64,000 bases of DNA from Pseudomonas syringae CC1557 (GCF_000452705.1 NZ_CP007014.1:1674001-1738000), one strand, 5' to 3'. Counted from the stretch's first letter, positions 36,089-45,151 are shown. Program-made: numbers and translations. Notes: generated by a model not told the origin, from the sequence alone.

Positions 36089-39000
36089 GTGAATTCAGCC
36101 CCTCTTGTCAGTATCGTCATTCCCGCTCTCAACCCTCGCTTTTTCCGCGCCGCGTTGCAAAGTGCGCTGGACCAGGTTTACGACAATCTCGAAATCGTCG
36201 TCTGTGACGATTGCCGTACCGATGAGATCAAAACGATTTTTGACGAGCTGATCCCTTCGGACAGTGATTGTGCGCGTTATGTGGACAACCCTCGGCGCCT
36301 GGGTTTTCAAGGGAATCTGCTCAAGTGTCTGGAAGAGGCGAGCGGCGAGTACATCAAGTTTCTCTGCGATGACGACCGTCTTTACACCTATTGCGTTGCG
36401 CATCAGGCGCAGACCCTTGATACGTACAAGGATGTTCAACTGGTTGTCAGCAAACGCCATCTGGTGGACATCGATGACTATGTACTGCCGGCGCGCATGG
36501 AAAACGTCGGGCTGGTGCCATACGACGCGGTGTTCAAAGGCGAGGATATGCTGGCGATTTTCGAGCGCACGCCGCGCAATTATCTGGGGGGGTTCAGCGG
36601 CGCGCTGATGCGCCGTGCCGACGTGCTGGAATACCTGCCGTCCCTCGCTGTGCCAGGGCAGGGCTTTGTCGCATTGCTGGATTTCACCTTGTTCATCTGC
36701 CTGCTGCGACGTGGGAACCTGGTTGTACTGAACAATGTCGAGAGCATTGAGCGTCTGTACCCGGGGCGCCTCAGCAGTCAGCCAGACATGCTTCAAAAAG
36801 CCACCACCGAATGGGGCTGGTTGAACGAAATGCTCAAGGCACGCAGTGGCGAGGACGCACCTGCTCAGGGCTGGGTGCGTTTCCTGCCATTGCGCAGGGC
36901 GATGGAAGAACCGCGCGAGTGGGACGAAGTCGGTCTTTACGGGGTGATGGCCGGTCGTCAAGGCATCATGATGAGCCGAGTCGGCAGCAGCAGTGAAAGC
37001 TATGCCGAGCTGTACGCCGAGTGGCTGTCCTGCCGGCGGTTTTCCGTTCCGCAAAAGAAGCTGCTGGAGCGGCGCATCGGCAGTTGGGCCTGGCAGCCGC
37101 GTATCGTACCGGTGATCATCGATCCTGACGGTGACGCCGAAGGCCTCGATATCACGTTGCGCAGCATTGCCGAACAGGATTACGCCGCCGACTCGGTGGT
37201 GGTGCTCACCAACGCCAGCGTCGATGACCCGCAAGTGCTGCGCTTTTCCCTGCAGCCGGACTGGTCGCAGCAGTTAAACGAAGTCTTGCCGCTGCTGGAC
37301 AGCGCCGACTGGGTTTATCTGCTGCGTGCTGGCGACCGGCTGACGCAGCCCGCGCTGCTGGTACTGGCTGAACGTATCGCCCAGCATTCCGGGCTGTTGT
37401 GTATCTACAGCGACGAAGGGGCGCTGGTCGATGACGAATCCAGAGAGCCGATTTTCAAACCCGGTTTCAATCTGGATCTTCTGCGCGCCTATCCCTATGT
37501 CGGGCGCACGCTGGCCTTCGAACGTCGCAATCTGCTGGACATGGGCGGTTTCGATCCGGCCCATGACGAACTGGCTCCGCACGATGTCATCTGGCGTCTG
37601 GTCGAGGGTGCCGGGCCGCAGACCATCGAGCACATCGCCGAAGTGCAGGTCGAATCCCGCCTGGCGTTTGCCGAGTGGTTGTCACTGCCTTGCGTCATTG
37701 AACACAACGAGTCGGTGGTAGCGGCCCACCTGACACGTATCGGCAGGGAGCATGTGATTCATCACGATCAACTGCCGCTGCTGAACCGCATCGAGTACGT
37801 TCACCCGTCGCAGCCTCTGGTGTCGATCATCATCACCGCCAGGGATCAGTTGGGCGCTCTGGAGCGTTGCGTCGACAGCCTGCTCAGCAACACGACCTAC
37901 CCGAATTACGAGGTCTTGATCGTCGACAACGCCAGCGAGGGCGCAGAGGCCCAGGCATGGTTCGCGGCAATGGGCCAGCTGGGCAGCGACAAGCTGCGCA
38001 TTTTCTCGTTGTCTGACGCCGGCAGCCAAGCTTCGGCCCAGAACCATGCTGCGCGGCAAGCAAGGGGCGACTACCTACTGATGCTCAGCCCGCATGCCAT
38101 TATTCATCAGGCCGACTGGCTGCAGGGGCTGGTCAGTCATGCTCAGCGCCCGGAAGTCGGCATCGTCGGACCACGTATTCTCAGCCCTCAAGGCACTATT
38201 CTGTACGCAGGCATGGTGATGGGCATGGATGGTCTGGCCGGGCGGCCCTTCATCAACTTTCATGCGGGCGCGCGCGGCTATATGCAGCGTCTGCAACTGA
38301 CGCAAAACTGGAGTGCGGTCAGCGGCAATTGCCTGATAGTGCGCAAAGAAGTATTCGACGCTGTGGGCGAGATGGAGGCCGCGACCTTTACTCAGGGCCT
38401 GCAGGATCTGGACCTTTGCCTGCGTGTCGGGCGCGAGGGTTACCTGATCGTCGGGACACCCGATTCTGCACTGGTACTGTCAGAGCCTGCTGCCGCTGAA
38501 CGCAGCGAGGCATCTCGTCAGGCGCTTGATAACGAGCAGAAATCATTCTTCCAGAAATGGCTGCCGAAAATGGCCAGTGATCCGGCGTACAACCCCAACC
38601 TGCATCTCAACGAAACGCTGTCGTTCGCTCTTAACCCTGGTCTGCTGGTGGGCTGGGATCCGTTCTGCAGTCGTCATCTGCCTTCCATTCTCGGCATGGC
38701 GGTCAACTCTTCGGCAGTTGGGCATTACCGGGTCAGCCAGCCACTGCTGGAGCTGATGGCCGCCGGGCGGGTAGTTGGTCATATGACCTATGAGACCGCA
38801 TCGCCGGTTGAGATAGAGCGCCAGTCTCCCGACGTGATCGTCTTTCAGGGCCGCTATACCGAAGCCAAGGTTCCGGATATCGAGCTGGCAAAGAACTATT
38901 CGAATGCCATGCGTATTTTCGAGCTTGACGATTACATTGCCGATGTACCCGAGCGCAACGAGCACAAGCGCAACATGCCTGACAATATCGGCGCCATGCT

Positions 39001-39664
39001 GCGCAAGGGGATAGGCCTATGTGACCGTGTGGTGGTGTCGACACATCCGCTGGCCGAGGTGCTGTCGAGCATGCACAGCGATATCCGAGTGGTGCCGAAC
39101 ATGTTGGCGACCCATCTGTGGAGCAACCTTAGGAGTCAGCGCCGCAGCTCCGGCAAGCCGCGTATCGGCTGGGGTGGGGGCACCAGCCATCGGGGCGACC
39201 TGGAGCTGATTGTCGATGTGGTGCGTGAGCTGGCCGATGAGGTGGAGTGGGTGTTTTTCGGCATGTGCCCGGATATTCTCAAGCCCTTCATTCACGAATT
39301 TCATACTGCGGTCAGCCTCAAGACCTACCCGGCCAAGCTGGCCAGCCTGAATCTCGATCTGGCACTGGCGCCGCTGGAATTTCACATCTTCAACGACTGC
39401 AAGAGTAATCTCAGGCTGCTGGAATACGGCGCGTGCGGCTACCCGGTCATTTGTTCCGACACTGAGGCTTACCGTGGCCATCTGCCGGCCACCCGCGTGA
39501 ACACTAACAGTCCGGACGAGTGGTTGCAGGCGATTCGCATGCACCTCTCCGATCCTGATGCCAGTTACCGTATGGGCGATGAACTGCGCGAGACGGTGTT
39601 GCGCGACTTCATGCTGCGCGGTGAAAACCTGCAATATTGGGCCAACGGCTGGCTGCCGGACTGA
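36089..39664 (+). CDS. fgt1: flagellin glycosyltransferase Fgt1 (multidomain GT2/GT-B-like)
   Basis: The GTG start gives 1191 residues. Domains in order are: a GT2 (GT-A) domain at ~5-240 (SIVIPALNPRFFRAALQSAL, acidic metal site CDDDR); a GT2-like domain at ~335-560 with no clear DxD; a third GT2 domain at ~575-840 (VSIIITARDQLGALERCVDS); and a C-terminal GT-B-like domain at ~855-1191 (YGACGYPVICSDTEAYR). In P. syringae the gene between flgL and fliC encodes Fgt1, which is needed to glycosylate flagellin with rhamnose and modified viosamine. Residues ~335-840 are paralogous to the C-terminal half of Fgt2. The protein is cytoplasmic, with no membrane segments. Confidence 0.88.
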   Translation: MNSAPLVSIVIPALNPRFFRAALQSALDQVYDNLEIVVCDDCRTDEIKTIFDELIPSDSDCARYVDNPRRLGFQGNLLKCLEEASGEYIKFLCDDDRLYTYCVAHQAQTLDTYKDVQLVVSKRHLVDIDDYVLPARMENVGLVPYDAVFKGEDMLAIFERTPRNYLGGFSGALMRRADVLEYLPSLAVPGQGFVALLDFTLFICLLRRGNLVVLNNVESIERLYPGRLSSQPDMLQKATTEWGWLNEMLKARSGEDAPAQGWVRFLPLRRAMEEPREWDEVGLYGVMAGRQGIMMSRVGSSSESYAELYAEWLSCRRFSVPQKKLLERRIGSWAWQPRIVPVIIDPDGDAEGLDITLRSIAEQDYAADSVVVLTNASVDDPQVLRFSLQPDWSQQLNEVLPLLDSADWVYLLRAGDRLTQPALLVLAERIAQHSGLLCIYSDEGALVDDESREPIFKPGFNLDLLRAYPYVGRTLAFERRNLLDMGGFDPAHDELAPHDVIWRLVEGAGPQTIEHIAEVQVESRLAFAEWLSLPCVIEHNESVVAAHLTRIGREHVIHHDQLPLLNRIEYVHPSQPLVSIIITARDQLGALERCVDSLLSNTTYPNYEVLIVDNASEGAEAQAWFAAMGQLGSDKLRIFSLSDAGSQASAQNHAARQARGDYLLMLSPHAIIHQADWLQGLVSHAQRPEVGIVGPRILSPQGTILYAGMVMGMDGLAGRPFINFHAGARGYMQRLQLTQNWSAVSGNCLIVRKEVFDAVGEMEAATFTQGLQDLDLCLRVGREGYLIVGTPDSALVLSEPAAAERSEASRQALDNEQKSFFQKWLPKMASDPAYNPNLHLNETLSFALNPGLLVGWDPFCSRHLPSILGMAVNSSAVGHYRVSQPLLELMAAGRVVGHMTYETASPVEIERQSPDVIVFQGRYTEAKVPDIELAKNYSNAMRIFELDDYIADVPERNEHKRNMPDNIGAMLRKGIGLCDRVVVSTHPLAEVLSSMHSDIRVVPNMLATHLWSNLRSQRRSSGKPRIGWGGGTSHRGDLELIVDVVRELADEVEWVFFGMCPDILKPFIHEFHTAVSLKTYPAKLASLNLDLALAPLEFHIFNDCKSNLRLLEYGACGYPVICSDTEAYRGHLPATRVNTNSPDEWLQAIRMHLSDPDASYRMGDELRETVLRDFMLRGENLQYWANGWLPD

Positions 39665-39681
39665 TCCGATCGTTTAAACAT

Positions 39682-39706
39682 GCGCCAGCAGATTGCTCGC
39701 TGGCGC
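39682..39706 (+). other. hairpin in the fgt1-fgt2 spacer
   Basis: The arms GCGCCAGC / GCTGGCGC flank a 9-base loop, without a T-run. A second imperfect hairpin (CTTCAA...TTGAAG) follows at about 39722-39747. These could tune read-through into fgt2. No promoter was recognised in the 111-base spacer. Confidence 0.5.
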
Positions 39707-39775
39707 CACGTTACGCTCTTGCTTCAACGCCCGCTGCGGGTTGAAGGCGCACTCGATTCGTTATAAGGAAAGATC

Positions 39776-42685
39776 ATGCAAAACCATTCCGGAAATGAAC
39801 ACACCGCTTTGAATCAGCGTCTGACTCTGCTGTTGGTGGCCAAGGACCAGCCGGATTTCCTGCGCCGCGCCTTGAAGTATTACAGCGACTTCCCCTGCAG
39901 CGTGGTAGTGGTCGACGCATCCGCTCAGCCGGATGCCGGCATCGCGGGCACCTCAGGCCTGTTTTACGTGCAACACGCAGCGCTGACCGATGCCAGCCTC
40001 AGTGCCAGGATTGCCGAGGGCCTCAAGCATGTCACCACACCGTTTGTGATTCCGGCGCCGGTCGACAGCTTCCTGCTGGCAAGCGCATTGAATGCCGCCT
40101 TGAGCTTTCTTGAAGCCAATCAGACTTACGGTGCCTGCCAAGGCTACAGCCTTAGCTATCAGGCCCATGTCGATAAAGTGGATTATTTCCGTCGCGATCG
40201 TAAAACCTGCGAAGACTACGCGTCCGATGACGCTGGCGAGCGGGTGTCGAGTTTCATGAGCCAAGGCCTGTCGTTGCTCAGCGCAGTGACGCGGACTGAA
40301 CTGGCGCAGCAGTGGTTCGCTTCGGTTACCGAAGGCACCGAGTTGCATTGGCAGGAAATCGGTTACATGAGTTATCTGGCGGCGGCTGCTCGCCTGCGCA
40401 TTCTGCCGATTCCGTATGCCCTGCATTTCACGCCGGGCAAGGAAGCAGAGATGCGCCATGGCGCGGGCATCGTCGCTGCGGTCAGGCATGTCGATCCCAA
40501 AGCCAAGGCGACCCGAGAGGCATTTGCCAAACGACTGGTTTCGGTGTTGGGCGACGAATCGGGCTTCGCCGGTACGCAGGGCGTACAGAACATCTTGGCC
40601 GGGCTCGCCGCCATGGCGGAACGTCTCAAGACTGAGGGGTTTCAGGCTGATGAAAAACTCATCAGTGCGGTCTGGAACGTTGCCCTTGAGCAGTCGGACG
40701 CGTTGTTCGAGCCTCGGCAGTTCGTCGAATTGCCGTTTTACAACCAGCCGCTGTTCGACGAACTGGCCCGCATCGAACTCCTGATTCATGTCATGCCGGC
40801 AGGCCGCTTGCAGATGGAGGCGCTTGAAGCGGCTCTGCTCAAGCAAGCCGAGTTGCTGCGTGAGCAAAGCAATCCGGATGCTGAAACCAGACTCAGCCGT
40901 CTGTGGCAGGCCTACGAAACCTACGCGTTCAATCTGGGTGTGGTGCAGAGCCTCGCCACGGAATTGCTCGCTAGCAAAGACGACAAACACAGCGAAGAGC
41001 AGCTTGCGCTTGTTTCTGCCTGGGGCCAGCGTCTGCAGGCCGCATCCGGTTTCGACAACGGCCGGCTGCTCGACGGCATGGCCTCTGGCCGACTGCTCAA
41101 CTGGCTCGATGCGCGTAATCCGACCCCCGACGCCGTCAAGCAGATCACCGAAAAGCTCGCCAGTGCACCGACCGGCTCGCAGATCGGTATTTTGCTGCTG
41201 GACCTGGACGCAGACATGATGAAGCTCCAGGCAACGTTCGACAGCCTGATCAACAGCTATTATAAGGCGTTCAAAGTGGTGGTTTTCACGACGGGAGAGT
41301 TACCGGCAGTCACCACACTGCACAACACCCTGCATTTCGTGAAGGTCACTGAAAGCAATTACGTCGACAAGATCAACCAGATCATCAAGCAGTCCCCCAG
41401 CGACTGGCTGATGCTGGCCCAGGCCGGTGAAGAGTTCACCCGCAGCGGCCTGTTGCTGGCCAGTGCCGAGCTGGTTGACGCGGCTGAGTGCCGTGCGGTG
41501 GCGGTCGACGAGATTCAGCGTCAATCCAACGGCACTCTGGCCCCAGTGTTCCGCCCTGGTTTCAACTTGGACCTGTTGCAAAGTCTGCCCGCTCTGATGG
41601 CGCGCCATTGGCTGATCCGCCGCGATGTGCTGGTGGAGGCGGGCGGCTATTCGCGTGAATTACCCAAGGCGCTCGAATTCGATCTGTTGCTGCGCTTGAT
41701 CGAGCTGGGCGGCATGAGCGGCCTGGCCCACTTGAGCGAGCCGCTGCTGATGTGTGATGCGCCTGCGCTGGAAGACAATCCCGACGAACAGAGAGCGCTC
41801 AAGCGCCATCTTGGCAAGCGGGGTTATCAGGCTGAAGTCACTTCGGTACAGCCCGGCACTTACAAGATCGATTACCGCCACACCCATCGGCCGCAGGTCT
41901 CGATTCTGCTGCACAGTCAGGACAACCTGCCGGAGCTGCAACGCTGCCTGCAAAGTATCCTGCAACGCACCCGCTATCAGCGTTACGAAGTACTGATCGG
42001 CGACAACGCCAGTACGTCAGCCGAACTGTCGACCTGGCTCGACAGACAGGAACAGGTTTCGGGTCGCGTGCGTGTGTTCCGCGCCGAGCAGCGCATGAGT
42101 TCGGGGGCTTTGTGTAATCTGATCAGTCAGGAAGCCACTGGCGAATACCTTGTCTTGGTGGATGCGCAAAGCCAGATCGTCAATGTCGGCTGGATCGAAT
42201 CCCTGCTCAACCAGGCGCAACGTCCGGAAGTGGGCGTGGTCGGCGTCAAGCTTGTTGATGGTGAAGGCGCGGTGACTCAGGCCGGGCTGATTCTGGGCCT
42301 CAATGGCGGCGTGGGCTCTGGCTTTGTCGGCGAGCCGAAGACCTCTACCGGTTATATGCAGCGCCTGGTGGTCGAGCAGAATTACTCTGCCGTGTCATCG
42401 GCGTGCCTGATGATTGCCAAGGAGCTGTATGACGCAATCGGCGGGCTGGACGAGGAGGCCTTCGCCGAAGCGCTGGGTGACGTGGACCTGTGTCTCAAGG
42501 CTGCACAGGCTGGTTACCTGACCGTGTGGACCCCGCATGTTCAGGTGGTGCATTCCGGTGTGGTAAAGGTTTCCGAGCAGGCGCGTACCGCGCTGATGGA
42601 CAAATGGTCTGCGCAATTCGCGCAGGATGAAGCCTACAACGCTAATCTCGATCTCAATGGTCGGGGTTTCACCCTGGCTGTTTGA
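39776..42685 (+). CDS. fgt2: flagellin glycosyltransferase Fgt2
   Basis: The 969-residue protein has a TIGR00180-like glycosyltransferase N-terminus (residues ~10-260: LTLLLVAKDQPDFLRRALKY, CSVVVVDAS). A helical middle section and two GT2-type segments follow (~470-690 and ~700-960: VSILLHSQDNLPELQRCLQS, YEVLIGDNAS, PEVGVVGVKL). It corresponds to the second gene of the P. syringae flagellin glycosylation island, which extends the glycan on flagellin serines. Its C-terminal half matches the middle of Fgt1 (for example FRPGFNLDLL / FKPGFNLDLL and GYMQRL in both). An RBS (AAGGAAAG) precedes the ATG. Confidence 0.87.
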   Translation: MQNHSGNEHTALNQRLTLLLVAKDQPDFLRRALKYYSDFPCSVVVVDASAQPDAGIAGTSGLFYVQHAALTDASLSARIAEGLKHVTTPFVIPAPVDSFLLASALNAALSFLEANQTYGACQGYSLSYQAHVDKVDYFRRDRKTCEDYASDDAGERVSSFMSQGLSLLSAVTRTELAQQWFASVTEGTELHWQEIGYMSYLAAAARLRILPIPYALHFTPGKEAEMRHGAGIVAAVRHVDPKAKATREAFAKRLVSVLGDESGFAGTQGVQNILAGLAAMAERLKTEGFQADEKLISAVWNVALEQSDALFEPRQFVELPFYNQPLFDELARIELLIHVMPAGRLQMEALEAALLKQAELLREQSNPDAETRLSRLWQAYETYAFNLGVVQSLATELLASKDDKHSEEQLALVSAWGQRLQAASGFDNGRLLDGMASGRLLNWLDARNPTPDAVKQITEKLASAPTGSQIGILLLDLDADMMKLQATFDSLINSYYKAFKVVVFTTGELPAVTTLHNTLHFVKVTESNYVDKINQIIKQSPSDWLMLAQAGEEFTRSGLLLASAELVDAAECRAVAVDEIQRQSNGTLAPVFRPGFNLDLLQSLPALMARHWLIRRDVLVEAGGYSRELPKALEFDLLLRLIELGGMSGLAHLSEPLLMCDAPALEDNPDEQRALKRHLGKRGYQAEVTSVQPGTYKIDYRHTHRPQVSILLHSQDNLPELQRCLQSILQRTRYQRYEVLIGDNASTSAELSTWLDRQEQVSGRVRVFRAEQRMSSGALCNLISQEATGEYLVLVDAQSQIVNVGWIESLLNQAQRPEVGVVGVKLVDGEGAVTQAGLILGLNGGVGSGFVGEPKTSTGYMQRLVVEQNYSAVSSACLMIAKELYDAIGGLDEEAFAEALGDVDLCLKAAQAGYLTVWTPHVQVVHSGVVKVSEQARTALMDKWSAQFAQDEAYNANLDLNGRGFTLAV

Positions 42686-42702
42686 GTCGCCAGCATCCGT
42701 AA

Positions 42703-42735
42703 AACCGGTCGCATCGCGGCCGGTTCGCTGCTTTT
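42703..42735 (+). terminator. terminator after fgt2
   Basis: The stem AACCGGTCGC / GCGGCCGGTT (one G-T pair) has a three-base loop, and a short T-run follows at 42732-42735. Confidence 0.75.
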
Positions 42736-42990
42736 AAAATCTCTGCGCAGCGGGCTGAATGGCTGGCTCCAGTGCGCTTTTCCACGCCGCAAATTATCGC
42801 AAAGCATGCAAACGGGAGTGACCTGCGGGTCATAACGTGCATCTTCACTGTATTGTGTTACAGAGAGCGACATGCGCCTGACTTGCTTTAACGTGCCAAG
42901 CGCCCTGAAAATGTCTGTAAATCACCTCTATTCGGTAGCGCCCTGATTTTTGTCAGGACGGAAAATGACCTGTTTACTCATCGGGAAGCC
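42736..42990. other. intergenic stretch before the KAS III gene
   Basis: With the terminator this is a 305-base gap. No clear FliA or RpoN element was found. The AT-rich 42845-42930 section probably holds a promoter for the KAS III gene. Open frames on the minus strand here look random. Confidence 0.4.
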
Positions 42991-43920
42991 ATGATGATTG
43001 GCATTAAAAGCATAGCGAGTTACGTGCCTGTTGCAGGCGTTGATAACTACGCTCAAGGCGCCAGGTTCGGCAAGGATGAAGAATTCATCCTTGGGAAAAT
43101 TGGCTCCACGTTCCTGCCGCGCAAAGACGCTGGCCAGGAAACCTCGGATCTGTGTGTTGAAGCGGCCAATACGCTGTTTGCCAACAACCCGCAGCTCAAG
43201 CGCGAAAGTATTGATGTGCTGATCGTCGTCACCCAGAACGGTGACGAGGAAGGCTTGCCGCATACCGCTGCCATCGTCCAGGACAAGCTTGGCCTGTCTA
43301 CCAACGTTGCTGCGTTTGATATTTCGCTGGGCTGCTCCGGCTATGTATACGGTATCTATGCGATCAAGGGCTTCATGGAGGCAGCAGGCCTTAAGAATGG
43401 GCTGCTGATCACCGCCGATCCGTATTCGAAAATTGTCGACCCGGAAGACCGCAACACCACCATGCTGTTCGGTGACGCAGCTACTGCCACATGGATGGGC
43501 GAGGACGCCGACTGGCAATTGGGCAAGGCGAAGTTCGGCACCGACGGTTCCGGCGCACCGCACCTCAAGGTCAGCAACGGCGTGTTTTTCATGAACGGCC
43601 GTCAGGTATTCAATTTTGCACTGCTGAAAGTCCCTGCGCATCTGCATGAGCTGTTGGCCGAGTCAGACCTGACGCCTGACGATATTGATGCCTTCTGTAT
43701 TCACCAGGGCAGTGCCGCCATCGTCGACGCCGTTGCGCGCCGCTTCGAAGACAAACCCGAGAAGTTTCTCAAGGACATGGTCGAGACCGGCAATACCGTG
43801 TCGTCCAGCATTCCGTTGCTGATTGAAAAACACGTACTGGGCTCTTCGTGGAAGCGGGTTGCCTTGAGCGGTTTTGGTGTGGGGCTGTCCTGGGGGTCTG
43901 CCATTATCTATAAAGGCTGA
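42991..43920 (+). CDS. 3-oxoacyl-ACP synthase III (KAS III, FabH-like) of the flagellin glycosylation island
   Basis: The 309-residue protein (start at 42991 or the adjacent ATG at 42994, after GGGAAG) has the thiolase fold and the KAS III catalytic triad: Cys115 in ISLGCSGYVYG, His in FCIHQG and Asn in VETGNTVSSS. KAS III enzymes condense a primer acyl-CoA with malonyl-ACP. This gene is the third of the P. syringae glycosylation island. It has been proposed to help make the 3-hydroxybutyryl group on the viosamine sugar of the flagellin glycan. It has its own leader and a terminator after it. Confidence 0.85.
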   Translation: MMIGIKSIASYVPVAGVDNYAQGARFGKDEEFILGKIGSTFLPRKDAGQETSDLCVEAANTLFANNPQLKRESIDVLIVVTQNGDEEGLPHTAAIVQDKLGLSTNVAAFDISLGCSGYVYGIYAIKGFMEAAGLKNGLLITADPYSKIVDPEDRNTTMLFGDAATATWMGEDADWQLGKAKFGTDGSGAPHLKVSNGVFFMNGRQVFNFALLKVPAHLHELLAESDLTPDDIDAFCIHQGSAAIVDAVARRFEDKPEKFLKDMVETGNTVSSSIPLLIEKHVLGSSWKRVALSGFGVGLSWGSAIIYKG

Positions 43921-43940
43921 GTTAATACAGCCTGACTAAG

Positions 43941-43972
43941 AGCGCCTGTGGATTTATTCTCCAGGCGCTTTT
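43941..43972 (+). terminator. terminator after the KAS III gene
   Basis: The stem AGCGCCTG / CAGGCGCT has a 13-base loop and a four-base T-run, 20 bases after the stop. Confidence 0.85.
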
Positions 43973-44141
43973 AAATTAAACAGTGATCCACGTCACACTT
44001 TGCACTTCGCTATGCGACACCCTCGCTTGACCCCACTTCCTGTTGTTGATGAATTTCTCTCTTTCCAGTCGCGTGATTATGCCCCAATCCCTTGTTCTAT
44101 AAGGGGTGGCCGTGTGATGGCAAAATATTTAAAAAAAACAC

Positions 44142-44168
44142 TCAAGCAACCTGCCATTGCGACGATAA
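44142..44168 (+). promoter_or_regulatory. FliA (sigma-28) promoter of fliC
   Basis: The element reads TCAAGCAA, 11 bases, GACGATAA, against the Pseudomonas form TCAAGTTT-N11-GCCGATAA, with correct spacing. It lies 82 bases before the fliC ATG. The rest of the 330-base gap from 43921 is AT-rich and holds the KAS III terminator; short open frames there are not convincing. Confidence 0.85.
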
Positions 44169-44250
44169 CTATTACGAAGGTTCTCTAGGCACACCCGGCA
44201 GCTTGCAGGGGCCGGAAGCCACGTAGTACCAAACCACCGAGGAATTCATC

Positions 44251-45099
44251 ATGGCTTTAACAGTAAACACCAACGTAACATCGTTGAACGTCCAGAAGAA
44301 CCTGGGCCGAGCTTCTGACGCACTGTCGAAATCGATGGAACGTCTGTCCACCGGTAAGAAAATCAACACCGCCTCGGATGATGCTGGTGGCAGCGTAACG
44401 CAAACCAAGATCACCTCGCAGATCCGCGGCCAGACAGTGGCGATGAAAAACGCCAACGACGGTATCTCGATCGTGCAGACCACTGAAGGTGCACTGCAAG
44501 AGTCGGTCAGCATTCTGCAGCGTATGCGTGAACTGGCTGTTCAGTCGCGAAACGACAGTAACAGTCCGGAAGGTCGTGATGCGCTGAACAAAGAATTCGC
44601 GCAGATGAGCCTGGAAATAACCCGTATCGCTGATAGTACTAACCTTAACGGCAAGAAGCTGCTCGACGGTTCGGCCAGCACCATGACTTTCCAGGTGGGT
44701 GCAGACTCTGGCGCTGCGAACCAGATTTCTGTCACTCTGAGCGCCAGCTTTGACGCAAACACTATGGGTGTAGGTTCGGCAATCACCATCGTCGGTTCCG
44801 ACAGTGCCGCTGCAGAGACCAACTTCTCCGCCGCCATCGCTGCGATCGACTCGGCTCTGTCGACGATCAACAACACCCGTTCCGATCTGGGTGCTGTACA
44901 AAACCGTTTGACCAGCACCATCTCCAACCTGCAGAACATCAACGCCAACGCCAGTCAGGCACTGAGCCGTATCGAAGATACCGACTTCGCTGCTGAAACT
45001 GCACAGTTGACCAAGCAACAGACTCTGCAACAGGCTTCCACCTCTGTTCTGGCGCAGGCTAACCAGCTGCCATCCGCTGTACTGAAACTGCTTCAGTAA
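44251..45099 (+). CDS. fliC: flagellin FliC with divergent flg22 region
   Basis: The 282-residue protein matches P. syringae FliC in length and in its ends (MALTVNTNVTSLNVQKNLGR; TKQQTLQQASTSVLAQANQL). D0/D1 helices occupy residues 1-130 and 205-282. Serines are present at 143, 164, 176, 183, 193 and 201, the six positions glycosylated in P. syringae, fitting the fgt1/fgt2 island. The flg22 segment (residues 30-51) is strongly altered: E30, T34, K36, T40, S42, G46, and S48-V49-T50-Q51 replacing the usual LQIA end. The flgII-28 region (84-111) also differs, with V86-S87 and P106-E107-G108. The TLR5-contact stretch LQRMRELA is intact. It is driven by FliA, with a terminator after it. Confidence 0.97.
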   Translation: MALTVNTNVTSLNVQKNLGRASDALSKSMERLSTGKKINTASDDAGGSVTQTKITSQIRGQTVAMKNANDGISIVQTTEGALQESVSILQRMRELAVQSRNDSNSPEGRDALNKEFAQMSLEITRIADSTNLNGKKLLDGSASTMTFQVGADSGAANQISVTLSASFDANTMGVGSAITIVGSDSAAAETNFSAAIAAIDSALSTINNTRSDLGAVQNRLTSTISNLQNINANASQALSRIEDTDFAAETAQLTKQQTLQQASTSVLAQANQLPSAVLKLLQ

Positions 45100-45116
45100 T
45101 ATCGGCTTGAGTTTTA

Positions 45117-45151
45117 GCGGGGGAGTGCTTAACAGTGCTCTCTCGCTTTTT
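45117..45151 (+). terminator. terminator after fliC
   Basis: A 12-bp stem including G-T pairs (GCGGGGGAGTGC / GTGCTCTCTCGC) with a six-base loop is followed by five T, 18 bases after the stop. Confidence 0.85.

Noticed and set aside
42634..42873. 79-codon minus-strand frame after fgt2
   Set aside because: It overlaps the end of fgt2 and the terminator, and its composition looks random.
44000..44188. 62-codon open frame upstream of fliC
   Set aside because: It overlaps the fliC FliA promoter, has no ribosome-binding site and no recognisable sequence.
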